This document shows positions 23,472 through 31,572 of a DNA stretch of 38,726 nt, piece by piece (the first letter of the stretch is position 1; the number at the start of each line of letters is the position of its first letter). Under the pieces are notes generated by a model. It was not told where the DNA came from. It saw only the letters and a list, made by a program, of their open reading frames with translations, and did not search any database. The translations under genes were made by a program, and so were the position numbers. Origin of the DNA: an uncultured bacterium (GTDB lineage: Bacteria > Muiribacteriota > Ozemobacteria > Ozemobacterales > Ozemobacteraceae); contig ONIU01000020.1 in NCBI GenBank assembly GCA_900317935.1, forward strand, positions 1 through 38,726, given 5' to 3'.

Positions 23472-24011
23472 TTAGAAATAATATTTTTTCCAAGAACCCT
23501 GATTTGGTTTGCTGAAACTGTAAATAGGCTTAGAACCGTCGACTTCACCATATTTCAGTTCGTCAACTTTGTTAAAATATTCTCTAGAAGCAGCGTATTC
23601 CCCCATTTTAACCAAGAGCTGCCCTGCTTCATCATAAAGTTCATAATTTTTTCTATTCTTATCTATTAAATCTCTAACCAGCCAGAAAGCATCTTCAAAA
23701 TAACCTTTTGCAGAAAGACACTGGCTTAAAAACCACTTAGCGTTCTGATGATTCGCATCAAGTTTTAAGGTTCTTTTATATTCTTCTATAGCCTTATCTA
23801 GCATATCTTTAGAGTAATAAAAATTAGCAATTTTATAACTAATTTCTGCATTTTCAGGGTCATTCTTACGCATATTTTTCAAACGATGATAATACCTTTC
23901 GGAATCTTTCACCCCGATATAAACACTTCCTGGGTCACCACCATAGGTATAAGGTAGTAAAGAAACCAAAAGAACCATTGCAGCAACTATAGATAAGACT
24001 TTTTTAAGCAT
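23472..24011 (-). CDS. Secreted TPR-repeat protein
   Basis: 179 residues. A signal peptide (1-24, ending T-Y-G) is followed by about three TPR units over residues 40-150, recognisable from A-E-I-S-Y-K-I-A-N-F-Y-Y-S, K-A-I-E-E-Y-K-R-T-L-K-L-D-A and L-L-V-K-M-G-E-Y-A-A-S-R-E-Y-F. The C-terminal 30 residues are aromatic and probably unstructured. TPRs usually hold partner proteins, and the pseudopilin operon is close by. Translation starts at the ATG at 24011 with GGAGGG 7 nt upstream; that ribosome site lies in the 3' arm of a stable hairpin (24017-24048), suggesting regulation. Confidence 0.82.
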   Translation of the reverse strand: MLKKVLSIVAAMVLLVSLLPYTYGGDPGSVYIGVKDSERYYHRLKNMRKNDPENAEISYKIANFYYSKDMLDKAIEEYKRTLKLDANHQNAKWFLSQCLSAKGYFEDAFWLVRDLIDKNRKNYELYDEAGQLLVKMGEYAASREYFNKVDELKYGEVDGSKPIYSFSKPNQGSWKKYYF

Positions 24012-24016
24012 AATAA

Positions 24017-24048
24017 AACCCTCCGGTCTCTTTATCGACCGAAGGGTT
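24017..24048 (-). promoter_or_regulatory. Hairpin that contains the TPR gene's ribosome site
   Basis: On the minus strand AACCCTTCGGTC pairs with GACCGGAGGGTT across an 8-base loop (11 Watson-Crick pairs and one G-U). The GGAGGG of the TPR gene lies in the 3' arm, and TTTTATT follows. It could act as an intrinsic terminator of the upstream gene, a ribosome-site mask, or both. Confidence 0.65.
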
Positions 24049-24088
24049 GTTTTTTGTTACGATTATTATATTGTTAACTGTTTACTAC

Positions 24089-24925
24089 TTAAATATCTGC
24101 GATATCACCCTGATCAGCATCACTAGTGGTTTCAGATTCAGAATCTTGGGTTTCTGTGGAAGAATTTTCCTGAGAAGCAGCCGGATTATTCTTTGAAAGC
24201 TTAGAATTCAATTGTTCAGAGTAAGCATCAGCTTCTTCTCCACCTTTCTTCCAGCCATCTTTAACAGCATTAGGAATATCACCTAATATTGTTCCAAAAA
24301 TATCATCAGCATTAGAAGCAACCTGAGCCGTTTTAATAATTATATTACCGATATTTTCTACTACAGTACCAATTCGGTATAGTAATTTTCCAACATTTTC
24401 AAGAGCTACGCCGGCAGCATGGGTCCATGGAATGGCTTTTAAAATAGCGCCAACAGCTTGAAGAGCCTGTCCAACACTCTTTAATGTGCTTCCTATTTTT
24501 ACTAAAGTATTACCTATTTTAAATAAAGTAGCCTGAATTTTAGATGTCGTAGAAGTCAAGTCTCCAACACTATTGTTATTTTTTAATGTTGTAACTGCGG
24601 CAGCTTCATTTGCAGCAGAAGTAATATCGCCTGGAGCATTACGGATTCTTCCCATTTGATCAGAAGCATTCTGATTTGCTGAGGCTGCAGTTGCTTTTTC
24701 TGAATCAGAAGCATCATCATTAGCTTGCGAAGAAGGAATATCACTACCTTGGACACCACTTACTCCAGCAGCAGAATCGTTTAATTGTTGGAAAATAGAT
24801 TCTTTTGATTGGCCACCTTCAAATACTTTTCTAGTTTGTGCAAATGCGGCATTAAAAACAAAAGGCTGAATAACCAAACATAAACAAAGAAACGAACAGA
24901 TTAGTCTTCTGTAGTAATAGTTCAT
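24089..24925 (-). CDS. Secreted protein with glycine-containing amphipathic heptad repeats
   Basis: 278 residues with the chosen start at 24925 (MNYYYRRLICSFLCLCL), because GGGGGAAG lies 3-10 nt upstream; an upstream TTG at 24952 lacks such a site. The signal peptide ends A-F-A-Q near 30. Residues about 35-130 are Ala/Ser/Gln-rich and probably disordered. Residues 140-215 repeat a 7-residue pattern L-x-K/A-I/V-G-x-T/A (L-F-K-I-G-N-T, L-V-K-I-G-S-T, L-K-S-V-G-Q-A, L-Q-A-V-G-A-I). The tail is acidic. The repeat would form an amphipathic helix with a glycine stripe, as membrane-inserting or helix-packing segments do. No family is recognised. It is transcribed toward the TPR gene, 77 nt away. Confidence 0.7.
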   Translation of the reverse strand: MNYYYRRLICSFLCLCLVIQPFVFNAAFAQTRKVFEGGQSKESIFQQLNDSAAGVSGVQGSDIPSSQANDDASDSEKATAASANQNASDQMGRIRNAPGDITSAANEAAAVTTLKNNNSVGDLTSTTSKIQATLFKIGNTLVKIGSTLKSVGQALQAVGAILKAIPWTHAAGVALENVGKLLYRIGTVVENIGNIIIKTAQVASNADDIFGTILGDIPNAVKDGWKKGGEEADAYSEQLNSKLSKNNPAASQENSSTETQDSESETTSDADQGDIADI

Positions 24926-25008
24926 TACTTCCCCCAAAATTAATATTTTCAATGAATATACGCTTGAAAATTTATTTATGTTTCAACTATTTTTTATTTT
25001 ATTAGAAA

Positions 25009-25037
25009 TTGCTTAAATCTACAAGCTAATGTATCAT
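25009..25037 (+). promoter_or_regulatory. Possible promoter of the pseudopilin operon
   Basis: TTGCTT (25009-25014), a 17-bp spacer and TATCAT (25032-25037) predict a start near 25044, about 10 nt before the first ATG. Confidence 0.4.
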
Positions 25038-25053
25038 TAAAAATGATGAGAAC

Positions 25054-27468
25054 ATGAATAAACGTAATGGTTTTATATTATATATCATAGTTGCAGCTAT
25101 AATAGGCTTAGCCATTCTTGCTTTTGCTTTAACCACTTTTAAGAGCGGTGCTGTTGTTCAATTGGCCAGAAATATAGACCAAAACAGACTGATTCAAATA
25201 GCAAAATCTGCAAACACAGAAGTTTTAGCAATTTTAAGGACTCAAGCTAATAATTCTAAAAGTCAGAATATTTTTAAAGCTTTCAGAAGCATTTTCCCAA
25301 ACCAAAACGGAAGTTCATCCTCTTTATATCAAACAATTCCATTACTAAGTAATTATGTTCCTGAAGAAACAAAAGAAATCGCTGATAAATCTGGTTACAA
25401 AATAATTATAGAAAGCCGTGCTTCTTTAACAAACTACCAGAAAAGCGTCTATCAATCTACATCTGCTTATAATGCTTATATAGATATATATTCTAAAGCT
25501 TATAGAGAAGGTTCACCTGAAAACGGCATAGAAGTACATGAAAGACACGATGTTCGGCTTGTAGATTTGCGTCACAATTTAGACAAATACGCTCTTTTTG
25601 TAAAGGACTATACTCCAGACATGAATAATTCTCAGCGCCGAGTAATAATTCAAGGAATAGAGCCAACAGATGGGCGCATTACAAGAGTCTATTTAGGCAG
25701 TGAGCTCTATCCACAAAATGCCGAAGGCGTTAATAAAGACTGGAACAAAAACATACTCTGGTTTGATTTATATTTCGATGAAATAAACAATATGCCAGGT
25801 TTTAAAAGTATTTTTAAAAATCAGAATTTGAAATCATTTCCAGGGAATCCCTCAACAAAGTTCTTGTTTCACACAAATATAGTCAAATTTTCAGAGCTAA
25901 AACTTCCTAAGAATCTCTTTTATCATGTAACTGCCGTAAAAAAAGTCTATGAAGATTTTGTAAATGATGCAGCGAACGGCTGCGCCAAAAACCCAAATCT
26001 GCCACATCAAGTAGGAGCTGCTCTTAAATCTAAATGTCAAACAGAAATGCCAAAAACCAACAACAACTCCGCAGCCTATAGAATATGTGATGACTACGTA
26101 AGAAACTTCAAAAGAAGTGTCTATGATGGCAAAGAAGTTGACGATTATTCTGCCTGCGAAACCTTCAACACAATTTTAGAAACCTGTATGAACAAATGGG
26201 AATACCATTATGGTTATCTTGATGCAAACGGCGTATGGCAAGTTGATCAAAACGAGTTTCCAAATATGGCAAAACCTCAAAGCTGGGTTACTGCTCTAGC
26301 TTACAAAGGTTTAGTAGATAAAAACGACGATAACGACAAAATGGGACCTTATGTCTACTGGTATTTTAAGCCGAAAAATGGCATCTCATATAACCTTGAA
26401 CGCTACCGCGTTGGTAAAATGTTCAGATTATACGGAGAAAACAATACAACTCCCGTTCTTGTAGAAGGCCCGGTAAAGCTTAGATTTTTCAAAATCGGAT
26501 ATTTCAATGATTTTGAAGAAAGCTTAACTTTTTATAAGCAGCCTCACACTATTCATCCAGAAACAGTTCCGATACTTTTCAGAAGACCAGATTCAGGCAA
26601 CACTTTCCAAAACACAAAAGTAAGCAAAGATTTTTCTTCTTCAGATTTTTTCACAGACAATATGCTTATGAGCCAAGCAATAGACATTCCTATAAATGCT
26701 CTTCTGCTTGATGAAAGCGGCAACGGTCCTCAGTATATAGATGGAAATGGACAGAGAAAAAATATAACCAAAAAGGAAGTATTCAGTGATGAATTCGTTT
26801 ACCCTGTTCAAAAGGTAAACAACAATAAAAGAACAGAGGGAAAATTCTTTGGCAGACGTGTAGATTTTGATAATTCAAGTTATAACTATCCTTCCCCGAA
26901 AGAATTCTTAGAAGACCGAGTTCGAGAAATAAACGGCAGAAAAACTCTTTGTATAGACGGCATCATGTACATAGAAAAAGGAGATATGGATCTTACTGAT
27001 ATAAATTTCTTCTATGGCAAAGGTCTAATATATCTAGCTACCGGCAACATAACGTTTGGGAACTTCAACAGAATTAGAGATGTTTCAGAAGGTGATTCAG
27101 TGCGATTCTATCTCAGACAAGGAGATTTTATACTAGGCTCTGGAGATCAAGAAATAACAATAGAAGCTTCTCTAGCAGCATTATTCAATAAAGTTGGCGA
27201 TTCAGATCCTAGAAATCAGGGAAGTCTAGTGTTAAACGGCAAGAAAAATGTTCATATAATCGGCAATTTAATTGTTGATTATTTTTATACGCAAGACCCA
27301 TCGGGCAGAGGGCTAGACAAAGAAGGAACAATACTGATAGAACACGACCCTCTAATAATGGAACCAAATTTGAGAACCTCAGACGGGAAAGAATTCGATC
27401 CTTTCCATGTCAGTATAGGCAAAGTTAAAACTGTTTTTGCCATTAAATCAGGAGAAATAAGCAAATGA
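25054..27468 (+). CDS. Very large GspK/PilX-like pseudopilin
   Basis: 804 residues. The N-terminus M-N-K-R-N-G then F-I-L-Y-I-I-V-A-A-I-I-G-L-A is a type III leader: a short basic leader, Gly at -1 and Phe at +1. There is no Glu at +5, which is typical of GspK-type tip pseudopilins. About residues 30-560 are globular with paired cysteines (C-A-K-N, C-Q-T-E, C-D-D-Y). The C-terminal 180 residues have short beta-strand repeats (G-L-I-Y-L-A-T-G-N-I-T-F-G-N, F-Y-L-R-Q-G-D-F-I-L-G-S-G, V-H-I-I-G-N-L-I-V-D) suggesting a beta-helical end. It is far larger than GspK (about 300 residues). Its stop overlaps the next start by 4 bases. Role in pilus or secretion-filament tip assembly is inferred. Confidence 0.75.
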   Translation: MNKRNGFILYIIVAAIIGLAILAFALTTFKSGAVVQLARNIDQNRLIQIAKSANTEVLAILRTQANNSKSQNIFKAFRSIFPNQNGSSSSLYQTIPLLSNYVPEETKEIADKSGYKIIIESRASLTNYQKSVYQSTSAYNAYIDIYSKAYREGSPENGIEVHERHDVRLVDLRHNLDKYALFVKDYTPDMNNSQRRVIIQGIEPTDGRITRVYLGSELYPQNAEGVNKDWNKNILWFDLYFDEINNMPGFKSIFKNQNLKSFPGNPSTKFLFHTNIVKFSELKLPKNLFYHVTAVKKVYEDFVNDAANGCAKNPNLPHQVGAALKSKCQTEMPKTNNNSAAYRICDDYVRNFKRSVYDGKEVDDYSACETFNTILETCMNKWEYHYGYLDANGVWQVDQNEFPNMAKPQSWVTALAYKGLVDKNDDNDKMGPYVYWYFKPKNGISYNLERYRVGKMFRLYGENNTTPVLVEGPVKLRFFKIGYFNDFEESLTFYKQPHTIHPETVPILFRRPDSGNTFQNTKVSKDFSSSDFFTDNMLMSQAIDIPINALLLDESGNGPQYIDGNGQRKNITKKEVFSDEFVYPVQKVNNNKRTEGKFFGRRVDFDNSSYNYPSPKEFLEDRVREINGRKTLCIDGIMYIEKGDMDLTDINFFYGKGLIYLATGNITFGNFNRIRDVSEGDSVRFYLRQGDFILGSGDQEITIEASLAALFNKVGDSDPRNQGSLVLNGKKNVHIIGNLIVDYFYTQDPSGRGLDKEGTILIEHDPLIMEPNLRTSDGKEFDPFHVSIGKVKTVFAIKSGEISK

Positions 27469-27782
27469 TTAGTAAAGATAAACTTTTGATTTTAGCAACT
27501 GTTCCTGTTGCAATGATAATAAATCTTAGTCTTCTAAACCTTTGCTTCGGAAACAAAGAAGAAAATAAAGAAACAATTGTTTCGAAATCTGAAGTGACAA
27601 AAACACAAACTACAAATACTTCTGTTCGGGAAAAAACATCTATCAACTATCCCCAGAGCCACAATAAGCTCAAAATATCGCATTTTCCAGAACCCCCAAT
27701 TCATACCTTTGTAGGGAATGAAACCCAAGAAATGAATGAAGATGAAGAAAAAATAAAGGCAAAGGGAGTAATCATAAATTGA
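27465..27782 (+). CDS. Small single-pass membrane protein of the pseudopilin operon
   Basis: 105 residues. A hydrophobic segment at about 8-29 (L-I-L-A-T-V-P-V-A-M-I-I-N-L-S-L-L) is followed by a polar Lys/Glu/Thr-rich tail. ATGA overlap with the upstream pseudopilin and a 4-base overlap with the next gene tie it to the operon. There is no prepilin cleavage motif, so it is more likely an accessory or assembly factor than a pilin. No family recognised. Confidence 0.65.
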   Translation: MISKDKLLILATVPVAMIINLSLLNLCFGNKEENKETIVSKSEVTKTQTTNTSVREKTSINYPQSHNKLKISHFPEPPIHTFVGNETQEMNEDEEKIKAKGVIIN

Positions 27783-28342
27783 AGGGCCTATTTCCATATA
27801 AAAAACAAGCTTTTGGACTTGTTGAAGTAGTTATTGCACTATTAGTAATAGTATGTGCTGGAATTCCTATTTTAAAAATGGTCTTTCAAACTCGAACCGA
27901 AACAAGTTCTTCTGTTAATTATTTAAGAGCTTTGGAATTAGCAGATGAAATCATTGAATGGGCAAACGCTTCTAAATTTCAAGACGTAGACCAACTAGAG
28001 AAATACTCTGGTTCTATAATGAACTTTTCTGATTCCAAGCACGAAATGATAAAAGTTAATACAACTAAAGCCAATAATGAAAACTGGAAAAGTTCCGGCT
28101 TATTTGAAGAAAACCTTAAATACTCAGACCAATACTGCAATGCATATTTTTATAGAGATATCAAGGTAGAACCAGTTACCAGCCAATACAATAATTTTGG
28201 CAATAACTTATTAAAAAAAGTAACAGTGAAAATCAAATGGTCTGAGGGCCGTATGCCTTCAAACATAAATCTTGATTCTGACAGAAATCGAGAAATTCAA
28301 TTATCCGTTCTGGTAATAAATGATGACAATCTGCTTTTCTAA
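27779..28342 (+). CDS. Type IV prepilin-like protein (PilV/GspI-like)
   Basis: 187 residues. The leader ends Y-K-K-Q-A, with A at -1, and the mature start is F-G-L-V-E-V-V-I-A-L-L-V-I-V with Glu at +5, the classic pilin methylation/assembly residue. The hydrophobic helix reaches about residue 35. The remaining globular domain has one clear Cys (Y-C-N-A-Y). The start is TTG, 4 bases into the preceding stop, with a GGGAG site upstream. Such a start favours coupled, low-level translation, as expected for minor pilins. Confidence 0.75.
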   Translation: MKGLFPYKKQAFGLVEVVIALLVIVCAGIPILKMVFQTRTETSSSVNYLRALELADEIIEWANASKFQDVDQLEKYSGSIMNFSDSKHEMIKVNTTKANNENWKSSGLFEENLKYSDQYCNAYFYRDIKVEPVTSQYNNFGNNLLKKVTVKIKWSEGRMPSNINLDSDRNREIQLSVLVINDDNLLF

Positions 28343-29012
28343 CAAAAAAGGTATTAGCTTTGTTGAATTAATGGTCTGTATTATCATTACAGCATTAATG
28401 TTTGGGCTGATATATAAATTTATGGCGAATACCCGTTATAATTATATGTACGGAGTTGTTAATCTGCAAAATCTTCAGGAAGCAAGACTAGCCATCAATT
28501 ATATTCGCAGAGATTTTTCTTCCGCCTGTCCAAGGTTTGAAGATCCAAATGAAGATTCCCAAAATGGTTATATTAATTTGCAGAAGGCCAGAAAGCAGCT
28601 TTTTATTACACAAAACACAAAAGACAACATTCATGGTGATTTAATTCAAATTCACCCTAAAGGCTTACTTTTTAATAAATATATTTATAATTCTTCTGGA
28701 GAAAAGCCAAAAGTAGAAACAATTACCTATCAATTCGATAAAAGTTCAAAAACTCTTACAAGAACTTCTGAAACAAAAGGAATGAAAGTCTTTTCTGGAA
28801 TTGAGGATGTTAATTTTGCTTTATATACTCATGAAATGAATCCAAATGTTCCACTTTTATGGGTACAATTAGTAATTCACGAATCAGAAAACATGTATGG
28901 TTCTTCTGAAATTGGCAAAGCTTTAGAACTTACAACAACCATATCAAGTTCTTTTATTAATAGTTCGCAAAACAACAAATACTGGCGATACGAAACAGGC
29001 CATGAGAAGTGA
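28320..29012 (+). CDS. Type IV prepilin-like protein (PilW/GspJ-like)
   Basis: 230 residues. K-K-G then I-S-F-V-E-L-M-V-C-I-I-I-T-A-L is a perfect type III leader with Glu at +5. The N-terminal helix continues to about residue 40, with A-R-L-A-I-N-Y-I-R-R-D-F following as in PilW/GspJ proteins. The body is beta-rich. The frame overlaps the previous gene by 23 bp and starts at ATGATG; either codon could be used. Together with its neighbours it makes a minor-pilin set (I/V-like, J/W-like, K/X-like). Confidence 0.78.
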   Translation: MMTICFSNKKGISFVELMVCIIITALMFGLIYKFMANTRYNYMYGVVNLQNLQEARLAINYIRRDFSSACPRFEDPNEDSQNGYINLQKARKQLFITQNTKDNIHGDLIQIHPKGLLFNKYIYNSSGEKPKVETITYQFDKSSKTLTRTSETKGMKVFSGIEDVNFALYTHEMNPNVPLLWVQLVIHESENMYGSSEIGKALELTTTISSSFINSSQNNKYWRYETGHEK

Positions 29013-29048
29013 TTAAATCTAAGCTTTAAGCATTTCACTTAAATATCT

Positions 29049-29057
29049 TGTTATAAA
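29049..29057 (+). promoter_or_regulatory. Extended -10 promoter of the secreted-protein gene
   Basis: TG-T-TATAAA lies at 29049-29057, predicting a start near 29064 and a leader of about 50 nt. No strong -35 is present. Confidence 0.4.
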
Positions 29058-29113
29058 ATCCTAGAGGTGATAACATAAAGGGTACACTAGATGGAATCGG
29101 AGTTGAAGGTAAT

Positions 29114-30514
29114 ATGAATAAAATCAGGTACATTAGTATAATTTTTTTCTTGCTGATTACTATGCCATGCCTTGCTCATAAAGAGCAAAAACCTTTTGTA
29201 GATATGCTTTCTGCTGGAGAAAAAGAATTATGTATAGTAACTTCGATCACAGATTCCAGCAAAATAATCAGTAATCCCGGAAATTGTCCCATAGAATTCT
29301 TAAGAAGACTAGGACGTGCCATTGCCAAAAGCTGGCCAGACAAAAAAACTAGTATTAAAACAGCTGCTTTGATGTTCAATGAATATATAGGAAGACCTGA
29401 CTTCTTTAAATTCTTTGTAGATGAAAAACTTTCGGAAAAGCAGATAAACTCTTTAAATAAATTAATTGATACCCACTCCGATAAGTTCAAGGAAATGATG
29501 ACTGAATTTAATTCAGCTCCAGAAGCTATTACTTTTAAAATGATTGTAAATACTGCTGAAATTCAAAAGAATTTAAAAGAGTTGATAAATACAGCTGATA
29601 ATAAGTTACCTGCTTTTGCTGCAAATGAAAAAGAAAAAATAAAAGAAAATTTCTTACCTGTTATAGAAGCTTTCAGCGATGCATATAGTCTTGTTTCTAT
29701 TTCTGAAAAAGGTATTTTCGGAAGATTTAATGCTGATTCTGAAAAAGGAAACCTTCAAAATTTCATTTCTATAAATAATCTAACAATTCAAGATATCATA
29801 GATGATGAGCCTATGATTCTTCTTGCTCAGACTCACAGCATACAAGAACCAGAAATAGTAATGAAAAAACTGGAATCAATTCCGAACACAAAAGTAGTAA
29901 AACAGATGATAGCTTCTGCTGGACTAGATTTTGAAAAAGATTTAATTTCAAATTATGCTACAGAAAGTGTGTTCTATATCAATTTAACCCCAACCGGTGA
30001 AAAAATGCTCCCTGATGTGAGATGGGTTGCAAAAATACCAAATTCACAAAATTTAAAATCCATACTTCCAAAGCTAAAAAATCTTTGCATGCAGACTGGG
30101 ATATTTGTAACTGCCATCGACACACAAACAAAAGATGCAGATCTAGTAAGACTTAACCACTTTATGTTGGGAGAAAATGGGGTTTATGCTGCTGTTATAG
30201 ACAATTTTTGTGTTTTGTCATCTACTCAGGAAGGTGCTGAAAAAGCCTTAAATCAACTTAAGAATCCATCTAAAAAAGGGAATTATGAATCAATAAAAGA
30301 ATGTAATCTTTATTTCAGACTAAGAACTTCTGATTTAAACATACAACTTCAGCAGTTTTTGCAGTCACCGCTATTACGCGATAAAGGAATACCTCCTATT
30401 ACCAATTTAACTTTTTTGAATGATATGAATGATGTAATTGTAAAAAGTCAGATGACAAACAATAAAGTTAAAATTAGTCTGGATGTTCCTTTTATAAAGA
30501 AAAATAACAATTAA
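29114..30514 (+). CDS. Secreted protein of unknown function
   Basis: 466 residues. A signal peptide (1-21, ending C-L-A) precedes a largely helical N-terminal half. The C-terminal half alternates strands and helices, with A-V-I-D-N-F-C-V-L-S-S-T-Q-E-G-A-E-K-A-L and a closing V-K-I-S-L-D-V-P. That architecture is vaguely like DUF3352-type secreted proteins, but the match is weak. It follows the pseudopilins by 101 nt with its own likely promoter and GAAGGT-like ribosome site. The product is exported; a link to the filament is only positional. Confidence 0.7.
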   Translation: MNKIRYISIIFFLLITMPCLAHKEQKPFVDMLSAGEKELCIVTSITDSSKIISNPGNCPIEFLRRLGRAIAKSWPDKKTSIKTAALMFNEYIGRPDFFKFFVDEKLSEKQINSLNKLIDTHSDKFKEMMTEFNSAPEAITFKMIVNTAEIQKNLKELINTADNKLPAFAANEKEKIKENFLPVIEAFSDAYSLVSISEKGIFGRFNADSEKGNLQNFISINNLTIQDIIDDEPMILLAQTHSIQEPEIVMKKLESIPNTKVVKQMIASAGLDFEKDLISNYATESVFYINLTPTGEKMLPDVRWVAKIPNSQNLKSILPKLKNLCMQTGIFVTAIDTQTKDADLVRLNHFMLGENGVYAAVIDNFCVLSSTQEGAEKALNQLKNPSKKGNYESIKECNLYFRLRTSDLNIQLQQFLQSPLLRDKGIPPITNLTFLNDMNDVIVKSQMTNNKVKISLDVPFIKKNNN

Positions 30515-30556
30515 AACAAAAAGATATAAATAAAGTAGATAAAAAGATAGCACTTA

Positions 30557-30565
30557 TGGTATAAA
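30557..30565 (+). promoter_or_regulatory. Extended -10 promoter of the binding-protein/DGC/dus operon
   Basis: TG-G-TATAAA at 30557-30565 predicts a start near 30572, with a GGAG ribosome site before the ATG at 30599. Confidence 0.4.
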
Positions 30566-30598
30566 TTTAAATTAGTTCTATTTTGGAGATATTTTGTA

Positions 30599-31558
30599 AT
30601 GGGGAAAAAATTAATTACATTAATGCTTATATCATTGTTGGCAGTTTCATTTATTGGCTGCTGCAAACAGAATACTGATCCAAATGAAAAGAAAGGCAGT
30701 ATACAGCCTTCTGCAAATACTTCTAACACAGATTCGAATGCTTCTAGTTCATCTCCATATAAGGATCAAGTCCTACGCTTAGGTAGAATTCCTTACAATA
30801 ATTCTTCACAAATGGTCATCCAACATGAAGCATTTTTAAAATATCTCGCAGAAAAGATAGGAGTTAAAGCGGTAAGACTTCAGACTGCACCTGATTATTC
30901 TAGTATTTTGAAAAAGCTTGTAGCAGGTGAAATTGATATTGCTTGGATGGCTTCTATGAGTGCTGTTGAAGCAAGAAACAACCCAGAAGTTGAAATGCTT
31001 TGTAAACCGGTCAGATATGGTACAACCTCATACAGAGGAATAGTTCTTGCCCGTCAGGATAGTGGTATAAGAACTCTAAGAGATCTCAAAAATAAAAAGT
31101 TTGCCTGGGTTGATAAAGAATCTGCATCTGCCTACTTATTCCCCAAAGCAATGATGTTAGAAGCAAACATTGATCCAGACAGAGATTTCGCTGAAGTAGA
31201 CACATTAGGGAAACATGACAATGTAGTTTACAATGTTCTTTTAGGGAAATACGATGCTGGTGCCTGTTATGATGATGCAAGAAACACTCTTAAAGACAAA
31301 AGTAAGAGAGACGAGCTAATTATATTGGCTACAACTCAGGATATTTCTAATGAACCTTTGGTATGCCGAAAAAGTTTACCTCAAGATTTAAGAGAAAAAA
31401 TAAAATCAGCTCTGTTGAGTTTAAACAATAAGACTCCAGAAGGCCGCGAAATTCTTAAAGACTTGGCTGACGTTCAAGGTTTTGTAAAAGTTGATCCGCG
31501 AGATTACGACAGTATAGAAAAAGTACTAAAGGCGTTAGAAAATCATAAGAATAAATAA
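30599..31558 (+). CDS. PhnD/SsuA-family substrate-binding lipoprotein
   Basis: 319 residues. The signal peptide ends in a lipobox-like F-I-G-C (Cys about 21), followed by a Ser/Asn linker to residue 55. The rest is a type II periplasmic binding fold (PhnD-like): R-L-G-R-I-P-Y-N, D-Y-S-S-I-L-K-K-L-V-A-G-E-I-D-I-A-W, Y-R-G-I-V-L-A-R-Q-D-S-G-I-R-T-L-R-D-L-K-N-K-K-F-A-W-V and Y-D-A-G-A-C-Y-D-D-A. Phosphonates and phosphite are typical ligands of PhnD itself; the ligand here is unknown. No permease or ATPase follows. Instead a sensor diguanylate cyclase starts 14 nt downstream, so a signalling role, relaying ligand binding to that sensor, is more likely than uptake. Confidence 0.85.
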   Translation: MGKKLITLMLISLLAVSFIGCCKQNTDPNEKKGSIQPSANTSNTDSNASSSSPYKDQVLRLGRIPYNNSSQMVIQHEAFLKYLAEKIGVKAVRLQTAPDYSSILKKLVAGEIDIAWMASMSAVEARNNPEVEMLCKPVRYGTTSYRGIVLARQDSGIRTLRDLKNKKFAWVDKESASAYLFPKAMMLEANIDPDRDFAEVDTLGKHDNVVYNVLLGKYDAGACYDDARNTLKDKSKRDELIILATTQDISNEPLVCRKSLPQDLREKIKSALLSLNNKTPEGREILKDLADVQGFVKVDPRDYDSIEKVLKALENHKNK

Positions 31559-31572
31559 AATCAGGTTTAATA

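Noticed and set aside
24926..24952. TTG start at 24952 for the heptad protein
   Set aside because: No ribosome site precedes the TTG, while GGGGGAAG precedes the ATG at 24925, and the signal peptide starts properly there.
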